Shown: positions 13,496-22,851 of the stretch, piece after piece
Layout: each line of letters starts with the position of its first letter
Position numbering within the stretch: position 1 is the stretch's first letter
Assembly (NCBI RefSeq): GCF_905475395.1
Contig: NC_058339.1
Span: forward strand, 14,268,001 to 14,332,000
Source of the DNA: Chrysoperla carnea
Taxonomy: Eukaryota > Arthropoda > Insecta > Neuroptera > Chrysopidae
DNA length: 64,000 bases
Direction of reading: 5' to 3'
Notes under the pieces: model-generated
Seen by the model: only the letters and a program-made list of their open reading frames with translations
Told to the model about the DNA's origin: nothing
Databases searched by the model: none
Translations under genes and position numbers: made by a program

Positions 13496-14165
13496 ACAGC
13501 ACACTGTATATGAGAAAATAACCAATATCAATTATTCTTACATTCTCACTTTTATTAAAAATTTCATTTCAAAAAAACAAAGCGATATTCCATTCGAAAT
13601 AATAAAATCCACATGAAAGAATATTGAAAATACGTGCGAAAACAATCGAAAACTCATAACAATAAACAAAGATAGAAAAATTATTACTCATGAAACAAAA
13701 AAATATAAGAAGTAGTCTATTGGGTATTCGATATAAAAACACTAGGGAAATATCATAATTAGTTGTACTGAATGCAGGCAAAACTAAATATATGAAACGA
13801 AACCACAGAAAAGGCGTACGATGTGTGTTTTCGATAAAGTATAAAACTATTGCATAAAAGGTTCGAAAAAGGATATCCAAAATATAGGAATTGTTTCAGC
13901 GTTTCACCCAAACTTTACTCTCAGGTTTATATTTTCTTGATGAAATATTTGAATGGTGTGCTATTGAGAAATTGGGTTTTGGGTTAAGTGCATGGAGGGG
14001 GAGCCAACGATCCCGGTAAAAATCCCAAAGGAATATTTGACACAAGCTTTGAGAATATTCGAGTTGAGGCTGTTCGATATAAAATGAATAAGGAATCTTC
14101 ATTCTTTAATTATACCACGATTAGCTTTAAAGAACACGGTTCAGAAAAGAATCCAAGCCATTCAA
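13496..14165. other. Non-coding stretch between R-A and a non-LTR relic
   Basis: Two overlapping antisense short frames (13569-13880 - and 13988-14302 +) have no recognisable domain, and the second runs into the retroelement relic. Nothing else seen. Confidence 0.45.
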
Positions 14166-14600
14166 AGATTAGGTTAGGTAAGGGTAGGTTAAAGTGGCTG
14201 TCCTGGGATGGGACACACTTGGACCATAGAGTCCGTTGTAATACCGAGAAAAGGTTGGCCCATCCCCGGCTACTACTCTATGAACGACTTGGATCAGTTT
14301 AAGAAGTGCAGGAGTGCTTTGAGGTCGACGGACTTTAGGTCGGAGAGGTCGTCAAAAAAAGTTTGGCTCAAGTAACATTGTCTCTTCCTCCTCACCACTG
14401 TGACAGCTCCTGCAGTAGTCCTGATACACTGTTAGGCCCAAGCGTTCAGCATGCCTGCCACCCAGTCAGAGTCCTGTAATAGCTGCAACAACTTTGCTAA
14501 GAGACGCTCTTGAAAGGGATATAAGATCTTCGTAGCGCCTACGGCTGTACTCAGACCATATCCGTCTTGTAGTGCCACAAGTACGCTCCTTTCTCCATCT
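14166..14600 (-). pseudogene. Non-LTR retrotransposon relic (ORF2 C-terminal region)
   Basis: A relatively GC-rich island. Read on the minus strand near 14390-14470, one frame gives the GRHAERLGLTVYQDYCRSC stretch followed by a Glu-rich run. This matches the conserved C-terminal region of jockey/R1-type ORF2 proteins (G-x-HA-x-RLG ... CRxC ... EE). The upstream GHC-type motif is broken by a stop codon. The element's 3' end, on the plus strand at 14170-14195, is marked by ttaggttagg repeats. A second copy lies at 46385-46745 and a third, more diverged one at 34700-35345. It is a 5'-truncated, decayed insertion with no function of its own. Confidence 0.7.
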
Positions 14601-15377
14601 AAGATTGGCCTTTTTTAAGATATTCAAAGATTGTTTTTCAAACATTTCAAAATATCAGTATACTTAAGGGACTAAATATGTTTCCACAACGATGAAAAGA
14701 GGGAAGGGGTGTAGATTCATTCACTAGAGTTATACTTCTTTCACTTCTCTGATTTAAAACCTTGTTTACTTATTCTTCACCAGATCGATAAGGATCAAAA
14801 GACAAGTTACTCGAATTGGAGTTCATTGAATGATGCTTGAATTTTATAAACGGAACCCTTAAAAAACACCCTTGATACATTCTTCAAAAACAAAACACAA
14901 CATATAAATACCATTTTTATTATTATCATCTCTATCGGAATCGAATTCATCGAAAATTCAATAAATATATTAAGAAAGAATGTTATAAAAATATATCCCA
15001 AATTCCATTAAAATTAATATTAAAAAAAATAAAATAAGTGGATAATTTAATAAAAAAAAAATGATGATACATATCTACAATTTTTTTTTTTTTTTTTCAT
15101 TCCAATATAATCCTTAATCTTTTATATAAAGGATTTTGTTATTAATATAAATATATTGTTGTTAAAGAACATATGTGAAATTACGATATTGCCTGTTCCT
15201 GCCTTCTCTTTTTTTTTGTTATTGATCAGAGATAATCTATTGATATGTACTCGTTTATAACAGTCGCCTGGATACAATGATAATTTGTTAAACTGTAATA
15301 AACGAAGAAGTAAGAATTCAATTTTTTGAAGAACCTCTGTAAAGATTTGAACAGAGAGTGGCACTTTGTAAATCAAT
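14601..15377. other. Non-coding stretch
   Basis: AT-rich, with homopolymer runs near 15050-15095. The minus-strand frames at 14807-15001 and 15122-15376 are low complexity and I do not accept them as genes. Confidence 0.5.
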
Positions 15378-15605
15378 CAAGAGCTTAAAGTGCCGAGCGG
15401 TCTAAGGCGTTTGTCTTCGACTGTTTGTACATTTAGACTTAGGTTTCGGGTTCGAATCCAGGCAGCGGCAGTGTGAACAATTTATAATTAATGGGAGTGC
15501 AGAATTGATCACATTGTCGTCGCTGGGATAAGAACGAAGTAACCGACTCCACCCACATCAAAATGTAATGGTAAATATGTTTGTAATTAAATAAATAAAT
15601 ATTAA
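15378..15605 (+). mobile_element. tRNA-derived SINE (family S1), full copy
   Basis: The head resembles a tRNA-Leu or tRNA-Ser gene: an A-box like gtgccgagcggtctaagg (about 15390) and a B-box ggttcgaatcc (about 15450). The acceptor stem does not pair, so this is not a working tRNA gene. The body includes ataattaatgggagtg, gtcgtcgctgggataag and gactccacccac, and the tail is an aaataaataaat run. A 5'-truncated sister copy is at 52080-52245. The polymerase III promoter boxes would drive its own transcription. Confidence 0.75.
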
Positions 15606-15677
15606 CAAATAATGATGTAATATATTTCGTTAATTTCGGTTTTCAATATTGTTTAGTTTTAAATACCGATGAGCTAG

Positions 15678-15683
15678 GTGTTG
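15678..15683 (+). repeat. Polinton target-site duplication, left
   Basis: GTGTTG, identical to 29407-29412. Six-base duplications are characteristic of Polinton integration. The pre-insertion site would have been a gagctag-gtgttg-ttttaaccccc sequence, the beginning of an R-C repeat. Confidence 0.95.
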
Positions 15684-16009
15684 AGTAGTTATACTATGAC
15701 AGTACGGGACCAAATTCAATGTTATTTCTCCATAAGAAAAATCGTAGTTGGTAAAAAAATTGGTATAGGAAAATACATGTTAAAATATAAAAAAGGAAAG
15801 CGTGTAGAGTGTGGATGACGTTATGGTTCAGTAGGTAGACTAGAGCCCTTTGAAATTTTGACTATTGGTACGGTTGAGCGGAAGCAAATCAAGGTTAAGG
15901 GAACTTGATAAAAAGTAAAGCTGATAAGGAAATGATTGTGGTTAGTATTAATTCAAAACAGTATGTTTGTGGTTAAAATAAAAGTATGCATTTAAAACCG
16001 CAAAATTTG
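15684..16009 (+). repeat. Polinton left terminal inverted repeat
   Basis: Pairs with 29057-29406. Over the first ~222 bp the two arms differ only by about one base in an A/T run and a point change near the inner edge. Further in they are rearranged: a gataaagtgtagaaaaa segment lies inside the right repeat but just beyond the end of the left repeat (about 16021-16055). A direct partial repeat of the inner part (tgtttgtggttt, aaaagtata) reappears at 16189-16215. Confidence 0.95.
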
Positions 16010-16289
16010 TTGAATGTAATTGATAAAGTGTAGAAAAAAATTAATTATTTTTAATTAGTTCAAAATTAACAAGGAAAAACAGAATTTCTTATCAATTTTT
16101 GATAGAGAAATATTTTTATATATATTTACTTATATTTTTTTGTAAATAATTTATATACTTAATAAATGTTTTTGAAAAAAATTTTTGTTTGTTTGTGGTT
16201 TAGATTAAAAGTATAAAGATCAATTACTTTTAAGAATATAAGTTATTTTCTCTTCAAACACAGTGGTGTATAGATAAAAAAGAATAACA

Positions 16290-19200
16290 ATGGATTGTGG
16301 TATTCAGCTAAGTGGACGAATAGTGAAAAAAATGGGGGAAGTTGTGACTATTTTAAAAAGGACAAATAATTTAAAAAATTTAGAAAAATGGCTCAAATAC
16401 TGTTGTCTAAATATTCGACATTTCAAAAAATTGTTAAAGAAATGTACTTGTGTTGGAACAAAAAGTCATTTGGAAGCCAATATTTTTGCAATGATAAGCT
16501 TTCGCGAACAAATAAAATCATTTTTACATAAAGGTGGTAGTTATGTTAATAGAAAAAAAGTTCGCGGAATGAAGTGGGAAGACATCGAGTCAGCATTCAA
16601 AAGTCGTTTAAGGACAAGTGTAATAGTAAATTTAATTTACAAAGATCCCAAATTTTTTTTGAAGGATGCTGTAATGTTGTTTAGTGCACGAATCAAAAAC
16701 ATTTTAAATAATTTTGAAATGATAAAGGTGAATACATCATTATGTTGTGAGTTTGTTAAGAGTATTGATAATGAAAATGTATCTTCACTGAAATGTTTTA
16801 ATACGAAGAATGTAATTATTGATCGTCAAACAGATCTAAAAAAATGGTTTTTGGCAAATGTTGAAGGACCACTTTTAGCAGAATTGGAGGAATTTCAAGA
16901 ACGTGATAGTGGATGGGCATTAAGGGAGGTGGTTCATTTAAGAATACATATAAACAAATGTCAATTATTAAGAGGCTCATCATACATAGAATTACCAAAA
17001 TGTATTAAAGCGAAACAAGCTTGTGTGAATGTTCAAAATAATGATGGAGCATGCTTTGCATGGGCAGTAACTTCAGCCCTATATCCAGTAAGAGAGCATT
17101 CAAACAGAATGAGCTCATATCCACACTATTCGACCGTTTTGAAATTAAAAGGTATTAGATTTCCAATGACATTGAAACAAGTCCCCAATTTTGAAAAATT
17201 AAATGGGTTAAGTATAAATGTATATATTTTGAAATTGTGTAAAAAAGGGAAATATAGTGTTGAGCCAGTGTTTCTAACATCAAAAAAACAAGCAATTCAT
17301 GTTAATCTGTTAATGATACAAAATATTTATTTACAAGATCATGATGATCATTTTGATTATGATAGTATCAAACATGATAATGATGATATAACAATTAAAT
17401 ATCATTTTTGTTGGATAAAGAATTTATCAAGACTCATATCAAGACAAATGAGTAAACACGATGGGGCAATATACATATGCGATCGATGTCAACAATATTT
17501 TGTGTCTGAAATAAAATTAATAAAACATAGTGAAGAATGTGAACAGTATAATAAATGTAAAGTTGTTTTACCAGCTCCAGATAAAAAAATAATGAAATTT
17601 AAAAACTTTGCAAATAAAGAGCGTACAGTCATTTCTGTTTATGTTGACTTTGAGTGTATCTTAGCGCCCATAGACAAATGTGTTGGTAAAAAAGCAAAAT
17701 GCTATCAAAAACATATTGCTTACAGTGTTGGATACTATGTGTGTTGTACATATAAAAATGAACTAAATTATTATAAATCATACAGAGGTGAAAATTGTGA
17801 AAGATGGCTTGCAATGGAACTGAAAACTTTAGCGGACAAAGTTAATGAAACAATTGAAAATCCTGTACCAATGATCAAATTAAATGCTAGTGAAAAAGAA
17901 AAAATTAAGATGGTAACTAATTGTCATATTTGTGGGGAGCCTCTCTCTGCTACGGATCGAGTTTTAGATCATAATCATTTCACAGGCGCGTTTAGGGGAG
18001 TAGCCCATTCGGATTGTAATTTAAATTATCATGAATCCCATACTATACCAATTGTATTCCATAATCTTAGTGGATATGATGCACATTTAATTATAGAAGA
18101 GATAGCTACAGCCTTTAAAGGTAGTATTAGTTTAATACCTCTGACAAAAGAAAACTATATTTCTTTCATAAAACAGGTAACAGGTACAAAAATCAAATTA
18201 AAATTTATAGATTCATTTCGATTTTTAAGCGCATCGTTAGAAAATTTAGCAGCACTTCTTAGCGAGTATAAAATATTGTATAAAAATTGTTTTGATGGTG
18301 ATAATGATAAATTTAAATTACTAACGCGAAAGGGTGTATTCCCATATGATTATATAAGCGATTTAACTAAATTAGATGAACAATCTCTACCATCAATTGA
18401 TATGTTTTTTAGTACTTTAACTGATTCAAAAATTTCAATTGATGAATACAGACATGCTCAAAATGTGTGGAAAGCCTTTAATATACAAACCTTGGGTGAA
18501 TATAGTGATTTATATTTAAAAACAGATGTTTTATTACTTGCTGATATTTTTGAAAATTTTCGCGATATGTGCTTGGAAAAATACCTCTTAGACCCCTGCC
18601 ATTATTATACTTTACCTGGGTTAACCTGGCAGGCAATGTTAAAATATACGAAAGTCGAATTAGAATTACTAACTGATATTGATATGATAATGTTTGTGGA
18701 GCAAGGTACTCGGGGTGGATTAAGCCAATGTAGTAATCGATATGCTAAAGCAAATAATAAATATATGTCAAATTATGATTGTAATAAAAAGAGTGAATAT
18801 TTAATGTATTGGGATGTGAATGGTATGTATGCTTGGGCAATGCAACAGTGTCTCCCATTAAAGAATTTTCAATGGTGTACTGATACGGACATTGATGTAA
18901 AGTCTATACCGGATGATAATCCAGAAGGGTACATTTTTGAAGTTGATTTAAAATATCCAGATGATATACATGATATCCATAATGATCTTCCCATGTGTCC
19001 CACTCACGAAAAGCCTCCGGGGGGGAAAAGTAAAAAGCTTATTGCAACATTATATGATAAGAAAAAATATATTTTGCATTATAGAAATTTAAAACAGTGT
19101 TTAAAATATGGGTTGGTTTTGGAAAAAGTACATCGTATATTAAAATTTGATCAGTCAGCATGGCTCAAACCATATATCGATTTGAATATAAAAATGAGAG

Positions 19201-20030
19201 CTGAAGCAAAGAGCAATTTTGAAAAAAATTTGTACAAGTTAATGAACAATGCTGTGTTTGGGAAAACTATGGAAAATATTCGAAAAAGAAGGGTAGTAAA
19301 ATTACGTACACGATGGTTTGGTCGATATGGTGTAAAAGTATTGATTGCTAAGCCGAATTTTTATAATCGTACAATATTTAGTGAAAATTTAGTAGCAATT
19401 GAAATGAAAAATCTATCTTTATATTTCAATAGACCGATTATTGTGGGAATGGCTACTTTAGATATTGCAAAAACCTGTTTCAATGATTTTCATTATGGTT
19501 ATGTGAAACCAAAATTTGGGGATAAGGCTAAAGGATTATACACTGATACGGACTCAATAATCTATAGCATTGAGACCGATGATATATATGAGATTAAGAA
19601 AGCAGATATAGATAGATTTGATACAAGCGATTATGAACCGAATAATATTTATGGTATGCCATTAGTTAACAAAAAAGTGTCTGGATTAATGAAGGATGAA
19701 TTAAATGGAAAGATTATGACTGAGTTTATTGGATTAAGAGCAAAAATGTATACCTATAAGATTGATAATGATAATGAAAATATTGTGAAAAAGATAAAAG
19801 GTATTAAGAGAGATGTTGTAAAAAATCAAATAACTTTTGAAGATTATTATGAGTGTTTGAATAAATCAAAAATTAAAGTTACATCACAAAAATGTATACG
19901 TTCATTTAAACATAAATTGTATAGTATTAAAGAGAGTAAGATAGCGTTAAGCGGAAATGATGATAAGAGATGTATGATTGATAATAGTTTTGATACATAT
20001 GCATGGGGTCATTATAAATTAAGAAACTAA
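16290..20030 (+). CDS. polB: Protein-primed DNA polymerase B (Polinton)
   Basis: Replicates the element by protein-primed synthesis, with 3'-5' proofreading. The 1246 residues contain: an N-terminal region with a WALREV...INK...LRGSSYIELP block and a cysteine-centred NDGACFAWA motif (C255) that resembles a cysteine-peptidase-like domain (inference); a C2HC zinc finger at C397, C400, H413, C417; Exo I with D453 and E455; an HNH/endonuclease VII-like insert with C545, C548 and DHNH at 560-563; Exo II near HNLSGYD (591-597); Exo III Y742-D746; polymerase motif A D842; motif B K983; motif C YTDTDS (1084-1089) with both catalytic Asp. All catalytic positions I can see are present. The start is the ATG at 16290 in aacaATGg. 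It converges on the integrase gene, and the 3' ends share a ~50-bp spacer. The frame stays open for 59 codons beyond the stop. Confidence 0.97.
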   Translation: MDCGIQLSGRIVKKMGEVVTILKRTNNLKNLEKWLKYCCLNIRHFKKLLKKCTCVGTKSHLEANIFAMISFREQIKSFLHKGGSYVNRKKVRGMKWEDIESAFKSRLRTSVIVNLIYKDPKFFLKDAVMLFSARIKNILNNFEMIKVNTSLCCEFVKSIDNENVSSLKCFNTKNVIIDRQTDLKKWFLANVEGPLLAELEEFQERDSGWALREVVHLRIHINKCQLLRGSSYIELPKCIKAKQACVNVQNNDGACFAWAVTSALYPVREHSNRMSSYPHYSTVLKLKGIRFPMTLKQVPNFEKLNGLSINVYILKLCKKGKYSVEPVFLTSKKQAIHVNLLMIQNIYLQDHDDHFDYDSIKHDNDDITIKYHFCWIKNLSRLISRQMSKHDGAIYICDRCQQYFVSEIKLIKHSEECEQYNKCKVVLPAPDKKIMKFKNFANKERTVISVYVDFECILAPIDKCVGKKAKCYQKHIAYSVGYYVCCTYKNELNYYKSYRGENCERWLAMELKTLADKVNETIENPVPMIKLNASEKEKIKMVTNCHICGEPLSATDRVLDHNHFTGAFRGVAHSDCNLNYHESHTIPIVFHNLSGYDAHLIIEEIATAFKGSISLIPLTKENYISFIKQVTGTKIKLKFIDSFRFLSASLENLAALLSEYKILYKNCFDGDNDKFKLLTRKGVFPYDYISDLTKLDEQSLPSIDMFFSTLTDSKISIDEYRHAQNVWKAFNIQTLGEYSDLYLKTDVLLLADIFENFRDMCLEKYLLDPCHYYTLPGLTWQAMLKYTKVELELLTDIDMIMFVEQGTRGGLSQCSNRYAKANNKYMSNYDCNKKSEYLMYWDVNGMYAWAMQQCLPLKNFQWCTDTDIDVKSIPDDNPEGYIFEVDLKYPDDIHDIHNDLPMCPTHEKPPGGKSKKLIATLYDKKKYILHYRNLKQCLKYGLVLEKVHRILKFDQSAWLKPYIDLNIKMRAEAKSNFEKNLYKLMNNAVFGKTMENIRKRRVVKLRTRWFGRYGVKVLIAKPNFYNRTIFSENLVAIEMKNLSLYFNRPIIVGMATLDIAKTCFNDFHYGYVKPKFGDKAKGLYTDTDSIIYSIETDDIYEIKKADIDRFDTSDYEPNNIYGMPLVNKKVSGLMKDELNGKIMTEFIGLRAKMYTYKIDNDNENIVKKIKGIKRDVVKNQITFEDYYECLNKSKIKVTSQKCIRSFKHKLYSIKESKIALSGNDDKRCMIDNSFDTYAWGHYKLRN

Positions 20031-20210
20031 AAAATATTATTGATACAGTTATTTAACAATGATAAATGGATATCTGAAATTCAAGATAATTGCATTAATT
20101 ATTATAGCTTTGCAAGAAATATGAAAAAAGTTTGGAGGAAACTACCTGAAATTATAAAAGAGGAACATTTTAAAATTTTGGAAATTATTTACAAAAATCA
20201 CTGTTTTTAA
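20031..20210 (+). other. In-frame 59-codon open extension after the polB stop
   Basis: Directly after the TAA of polB (20028-20030) the same frame stays open for 59 codons to a TAA at 20208-20210. It has protein-like composition (KWISEIQDN, NMKKVWRKLP, IIKEEHF), not the low-complexity look of neighbouring AT-rich DNA. It has no early ATG. It may be a readthrough extension, the remnant of a small gene that lost its start, or an exon. I do not recognise a family. Confidence 0.45.
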
Positions 20211-20218
20211 GAAAAATT

Positions 20219-20248
20219 TTTTATTATGTAATCAAATACAAAAATAAA
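20219..20248. terminator. Convergent polyadenylation signals (polB and integrase)
   Basis: AATAAA on the plus strand at 20243-20248, downstream of polB, and AATAAA on the minus strand (TTTATT at 20219-20224), downstream of the integrase stop. The two transcripts would overlap by tens of bases at their 3' ends. Only the hexamers are seen; use of these sites is inferred. Confidence 0.5.
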
Positions 20249-20259
20249 TAACTATATAT

Positions 20260-21177
20260 TTAAACTATGTTTTTATTATTAATCCATGAATTATGTTCTG
20301 ATGAGAATCCTAACCATTTAACATATACTTTGTCTCCTTTTCTTTTCAGAATTTTCTCAACTAAATATACATCAGGATATTTTACTTTTTGTAATTCATA
20401 GTCATAGAATCCACCTTGTATGGGATGAGAATTAAAATCTTCAAGCAGATAAGTTACAGGATTTGTTATTTGAACTTTTTTAATTTTAAATATTTCAGTT
20501 GTCCATGATGGTAAATAACCTTTATCAAAAAGTGATTTATATTTTGAAATACGAACAAAATCACCAATTTTATACTTGGGAGTGTCCGCAATTTTTATGT
20601 TGTTATAAACAGTTGAAAGTAACATCTTCTCCTTATCAGTTGTAACATCACACGGTTTCATTTTTATTGTTCGATGTCTTGTTCTATTGTAGTTATTAAT
20701 TAACTTTGAAATAATTTTCAACCAATTGTATGACCCGTTTAAACTGAATTGTTTCCACATTTTTTCTTTAAGTGTTCTATTAAAACGTTCAACTATTGAA
20801 GCCTTTAATGAACTAAACGTTGAATAATGGTTTATATTATATTTATTCATTAACTTTCGAAATTTTGTATTAAAAAATTCCGTTCCATCGTCTGTTTGTA
20901 AATTGATTGGCAGACGGCCATCTTTAAAAATTGTCATCATTGCAGTACAAACTTCATCTGCTGTTTTATTTTTTATTGGCACCGCCCATGCATATTTTGA
21001 AAATGTATCGATAACAGTTAATAAATATTTATATCCTTTATTTTCTTGTGCATGTCGACCCATTTCAACAAGATCGGCTTGCCATAAGTCATCTAATCCT
21101 TTTATAATTACCCGCCTTCGTTTAAAATTTCTACGCGCTGGTTTATGTAATTCGTTTACAATTTGTTGTTTACTCAT
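20260..21177 (-). CDS. Polinton integrase, rve family with chromodomain
   Basis: Inserts the element DNA into the host chromosome and creates the 6-bp duplication. 305 residues. The retroviral-type catalytic core shows D35 (WQADLVEM), D96 (QTDDGTEF) and E130 (SIVERFNRT), giving the D,D-35-E arrangement. The C-terminal ~35 residues (about 270-305: VYLVEKILKRKG, VKWLGF, NSWI) form a chromodomain, which in related integrases binds modified histones and can steer insertion. It starts MSKQQIVNELHKPARR, which fits the natural start of this arthropod integrase group, so no N-terminal truncation is implied. Its ATG is only 10 bases after the stop of the upstream leftward gene, suggesting a shared transcript. 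Confidence 0.96.
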   Translation of the reverse strand: MSKQQIVNELHKPARRNFKRRRVIIKGLDDLWQADLVEMGRHAQENKGYKYLLTVIDTFSKYAWAVPIKNKTADEVCTAMMTIFKDGRLPINLQTDDGTEFFNTKFRKLMNKYNINHYSTFSSLKASIVERFNRTLKEKMWKQFSLNGSYNWLKIISKLINNYNRTRHRTIKMKPCDVTTDKEKMLLSTVYNNIKIADTPKYKIGDFVRISKYKSLFDKGYLPSWTTEIFKIKKVQITNPVTYLLEDFNSHPIQGGFYDYELQKVKYPDVYLVEKILKRKGDKVYVKWLGFSSEHNSWINNKNIV

Positions 21178-21187
21178 AATTTATTTT

Positions 21188-21628
21188 TTAGATTTTAGTT
21201 TTATCAATCTTTAGATGAACGAAAATAAAATCAATATATTTTTGAAATTTATCTGTTAGATTTGATGAATTATTTATTTTAGCGTTTAGATCACTAATTT
21301 TATTTTTTATTAATGTAACGTCTTTCAAACACTTTTCTACATTATTGTTTAAATTTGGATTTAATTTTAAGATAACTTTAGAAATTTCATCTATACTTTT
21401 ACTAATTTTATCTATGCGTGTTTCAAGTCCTGTGTCACTATTCAATTCAAGTGTTTTTAATGCAGTTTCCAAATACAGTTTATTTATAGCATCATTATCA
21501 TGCTGAGGATTGTTTAAATTTGTAATTCTTTTGTTTTTTAAATCATAATCCCCGTTTGCAGTTAAATGAAAACCATGCAGATCCTGCAAGGTACGCTTAT
21601 TTGATCGACCAAACTTATCAACACTCAT
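21188..21628 (-). CDS. Coiled-coil protein with phage-fibre-like motif
   Basis: 146 residues. The N-terminal third contains KRITNL (33-38) and DAINKLYL (46-53), separated by a P/D/N-rich linker. That arrangement resembles the N-terminal attachment motif of tail-fibre and collar proteins of many phages (xxRITNLxxP....DAVNKxYV). The rest (about 54-145) is helical, with heptad-like Leu/Ile spacing and charged residues, consistent with a trimeric coiled coil. I infer a vertex-spike or fibre role on a Polinton particle, but I know no characterised homologue. It sits between the DUF8207-like gene (37-bp gap) and the integrase (10-bp gap) in a leftward block. Confidence 0.75.
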   Translation of the reverse strand: MSVDKFGRSNKRTLQDLHGFHLTANGDYDLKNKRITNLNNPQHDNDAINKLYLETALKTLELNSDTGLETRIDKISKSIDEISKVILKLNPNLNNNVEKCLKDVTLIKNKISDLNAKINNSSNLTDKFQKYIDFIFVHLKIDKTKI

Positions 21629-21665
21629 AATTATAATGATTACATTCCTTTCATGTATTGGGTAT

Positions 21666-22661
21666 TTATATTATAATTTTGGCCTCTTTTAGCTCTTCAA
21701 TTATTGATATAATTTCATTATTATGACTTGTATTGCCCGCTTCTTGTGATGCAATGAGTAATCGAAGCCTATTTACCAACTCATTTGGATTATCCCAATA
21801 AGTGTGATTGATGTTATCAGTTACTTGCATTAAGCCCATACCTTCAGTGGTTTTAATTCTTTTCCTGCTCATCAATGGTTTAGTAATAGAGGCAGATTGT
21901 ACACGTTTTTGATGCATGGTTGGAAATAATTTACTAATAATGTGTGTATATTTATAACTTTTGTTAGCATTTATCTGTTTGTTAATGTCATATTGACGTT
22001 TATGGGCATTAGTAGTTCGCAAAATATATCCATATTTATTTAAATCATTCTCTGTATACAAATCATTATCTGGTATTTTCATAAATAATAACTCATACAA
22101 ACCACGTGTACCATTATACTTTGTATCGTTAATTTCAAAATCATTTCCATTAATTTTGAACTCTGAGTTACCTATGTACCATTTATCATTGTCAAAGTGG
22201 GGACCATATGTATTATCAATAGTATTAGCAGCAGTTAGTGTGCGTTTAAGATATTCGCCAGCTAAATCTCCAAAGTGAAATCCATGTGAAAAAAAATTTT
22301 CAATTTCTTCACGTCCTTTTGGTTCAGATAATAATCGTCTCGCTGAAATTTGCGCTGATTCAGGACGTGTAGGTGTTGTGGTGAAAACTTCTTCTTCATC
22401 AGATGGTAAAAATAATGGACTTTCCTTAATAAATGTTTCTGGTGTTTCACTTTTGTTTGTTTCTAATTTAGGCGTTAACATTTCACTTTTTATTGGTTTT
22501 TGTTTAATTTCAGCAACAATTTCTTTCAAAGGTTCAGTTAAAGGCTTCAAATTTTTTTCCAACACAATGTCAGATTCAATTTGACCTGTTTTTATTTGCT
22601 TGTATTTTTTACGTATAGCCTTTGCAGATTTAATAATATTTTTTGTTAACTCTTCATTCAT
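21666..22661 (-). CDS. DUF8207-like Polinton protein
   Basis: 331 residues starting at the first real ATG (22661); the frame is open upstream but only through a 21-bp repeat without an ATG. N-terminal half: basic helix then a low-complexity P/E/T-rich linker. C-terminal half: a conserved block with TYGPHFD, WYIGNSEF, GTRGLYELLFMK, and DLNKYGYIL...TNAHKRQYD. I recognise this block from many arthropod Polinton-associated proteins (domain recalled as DUF8207; not verified here). The function is unknown; its location between the ATPase and the fibre-like gene suggests a structural or packaging role. Confidence 0.85.
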   Translation of the reverse strand: MNEELTKNIIKSAKAIRKKYKQIKTGQIESDIVLEKNLKPLTEPLKEIVAEIKQKPIKSEMLTPKLETNKSETPETFIKESPLFLPSDEEEVFTTTPTRPESAQISARRLLSEPKGREEIENFFSHGFHFGDLAGEYLKRTLTAANTIDNTYGPHFDNDKWYIGNSEFKINGNDFEINDTKYNGTRGLYELLFMKIPDNDLYTENDLNKYGYILRTTNAHKRQYDINKQINANKSYKYTHIISKLFPTMHQKRVQSASITKPLMSRKRIKTTEGMGLMQVTDNINHTYWDNPNELVNRLRLLIASQEAGNTSHNNEIISIIEELKEAKIII

Positions 22662-22663
22662 TC

Positions 22664-22760
22664 TGAACACGTTTTTAATAAGATCTGTTATGTTGATAAA
22701 CAAGTCTGTTATGTTAATGAACAAGCCTGTTATGTTGATGAACAAGTCTGTTGTGATTAT
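22664..22760. repeat. 21-bp tandem repeat upstream of the DUF8207-like gene
   Basis: About three and a half copies of a 21-bp unit of the type aacaagtctgttatgttgatg in the 5' leader or promoter of the leftward gene. It is in frame with the gene and would encode a seven-residue repeat (FINITDL) if translation began upstream, but there is no ATG. Related cagtctgttgtg fragments continue to about 22815. Confidence 0.8.
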
Positions 22761-22851
22761 AACAGATTTTTAAAGTTTCAGTTGTTTAATAGGTCTGTTG
22801 TGTTCAACAGTTTATAACTGAATGATGTCCGATTGATTATATGCACTTTAA

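Noticed and set aside
13988..14302. A 104-residue gene
   Set aside because: It runs antisense into the non-LTR relic and has no domain of its own.
15390..15465. A tRNA-Leu/Ser gene
   Set aside because: A- and B-box are present but the acceptor and anticodon stems do not pair, and the sequence continues into a SINE body shared with 52080-52245.
22378..22584. Plus-strand frame within the DUF8207-like gene, and similar antisense frames at 24232-24582 and 25483-25761
   Set aside because: Shadows of the real genes on the opposite strand.
21666..22745. A 359-residue start for the DUF8207-like gene
   Set aside because: The extra N-terminus comes from a 21-bp tandem repeat and the first codon is TTG; the first ATG is at 22661.
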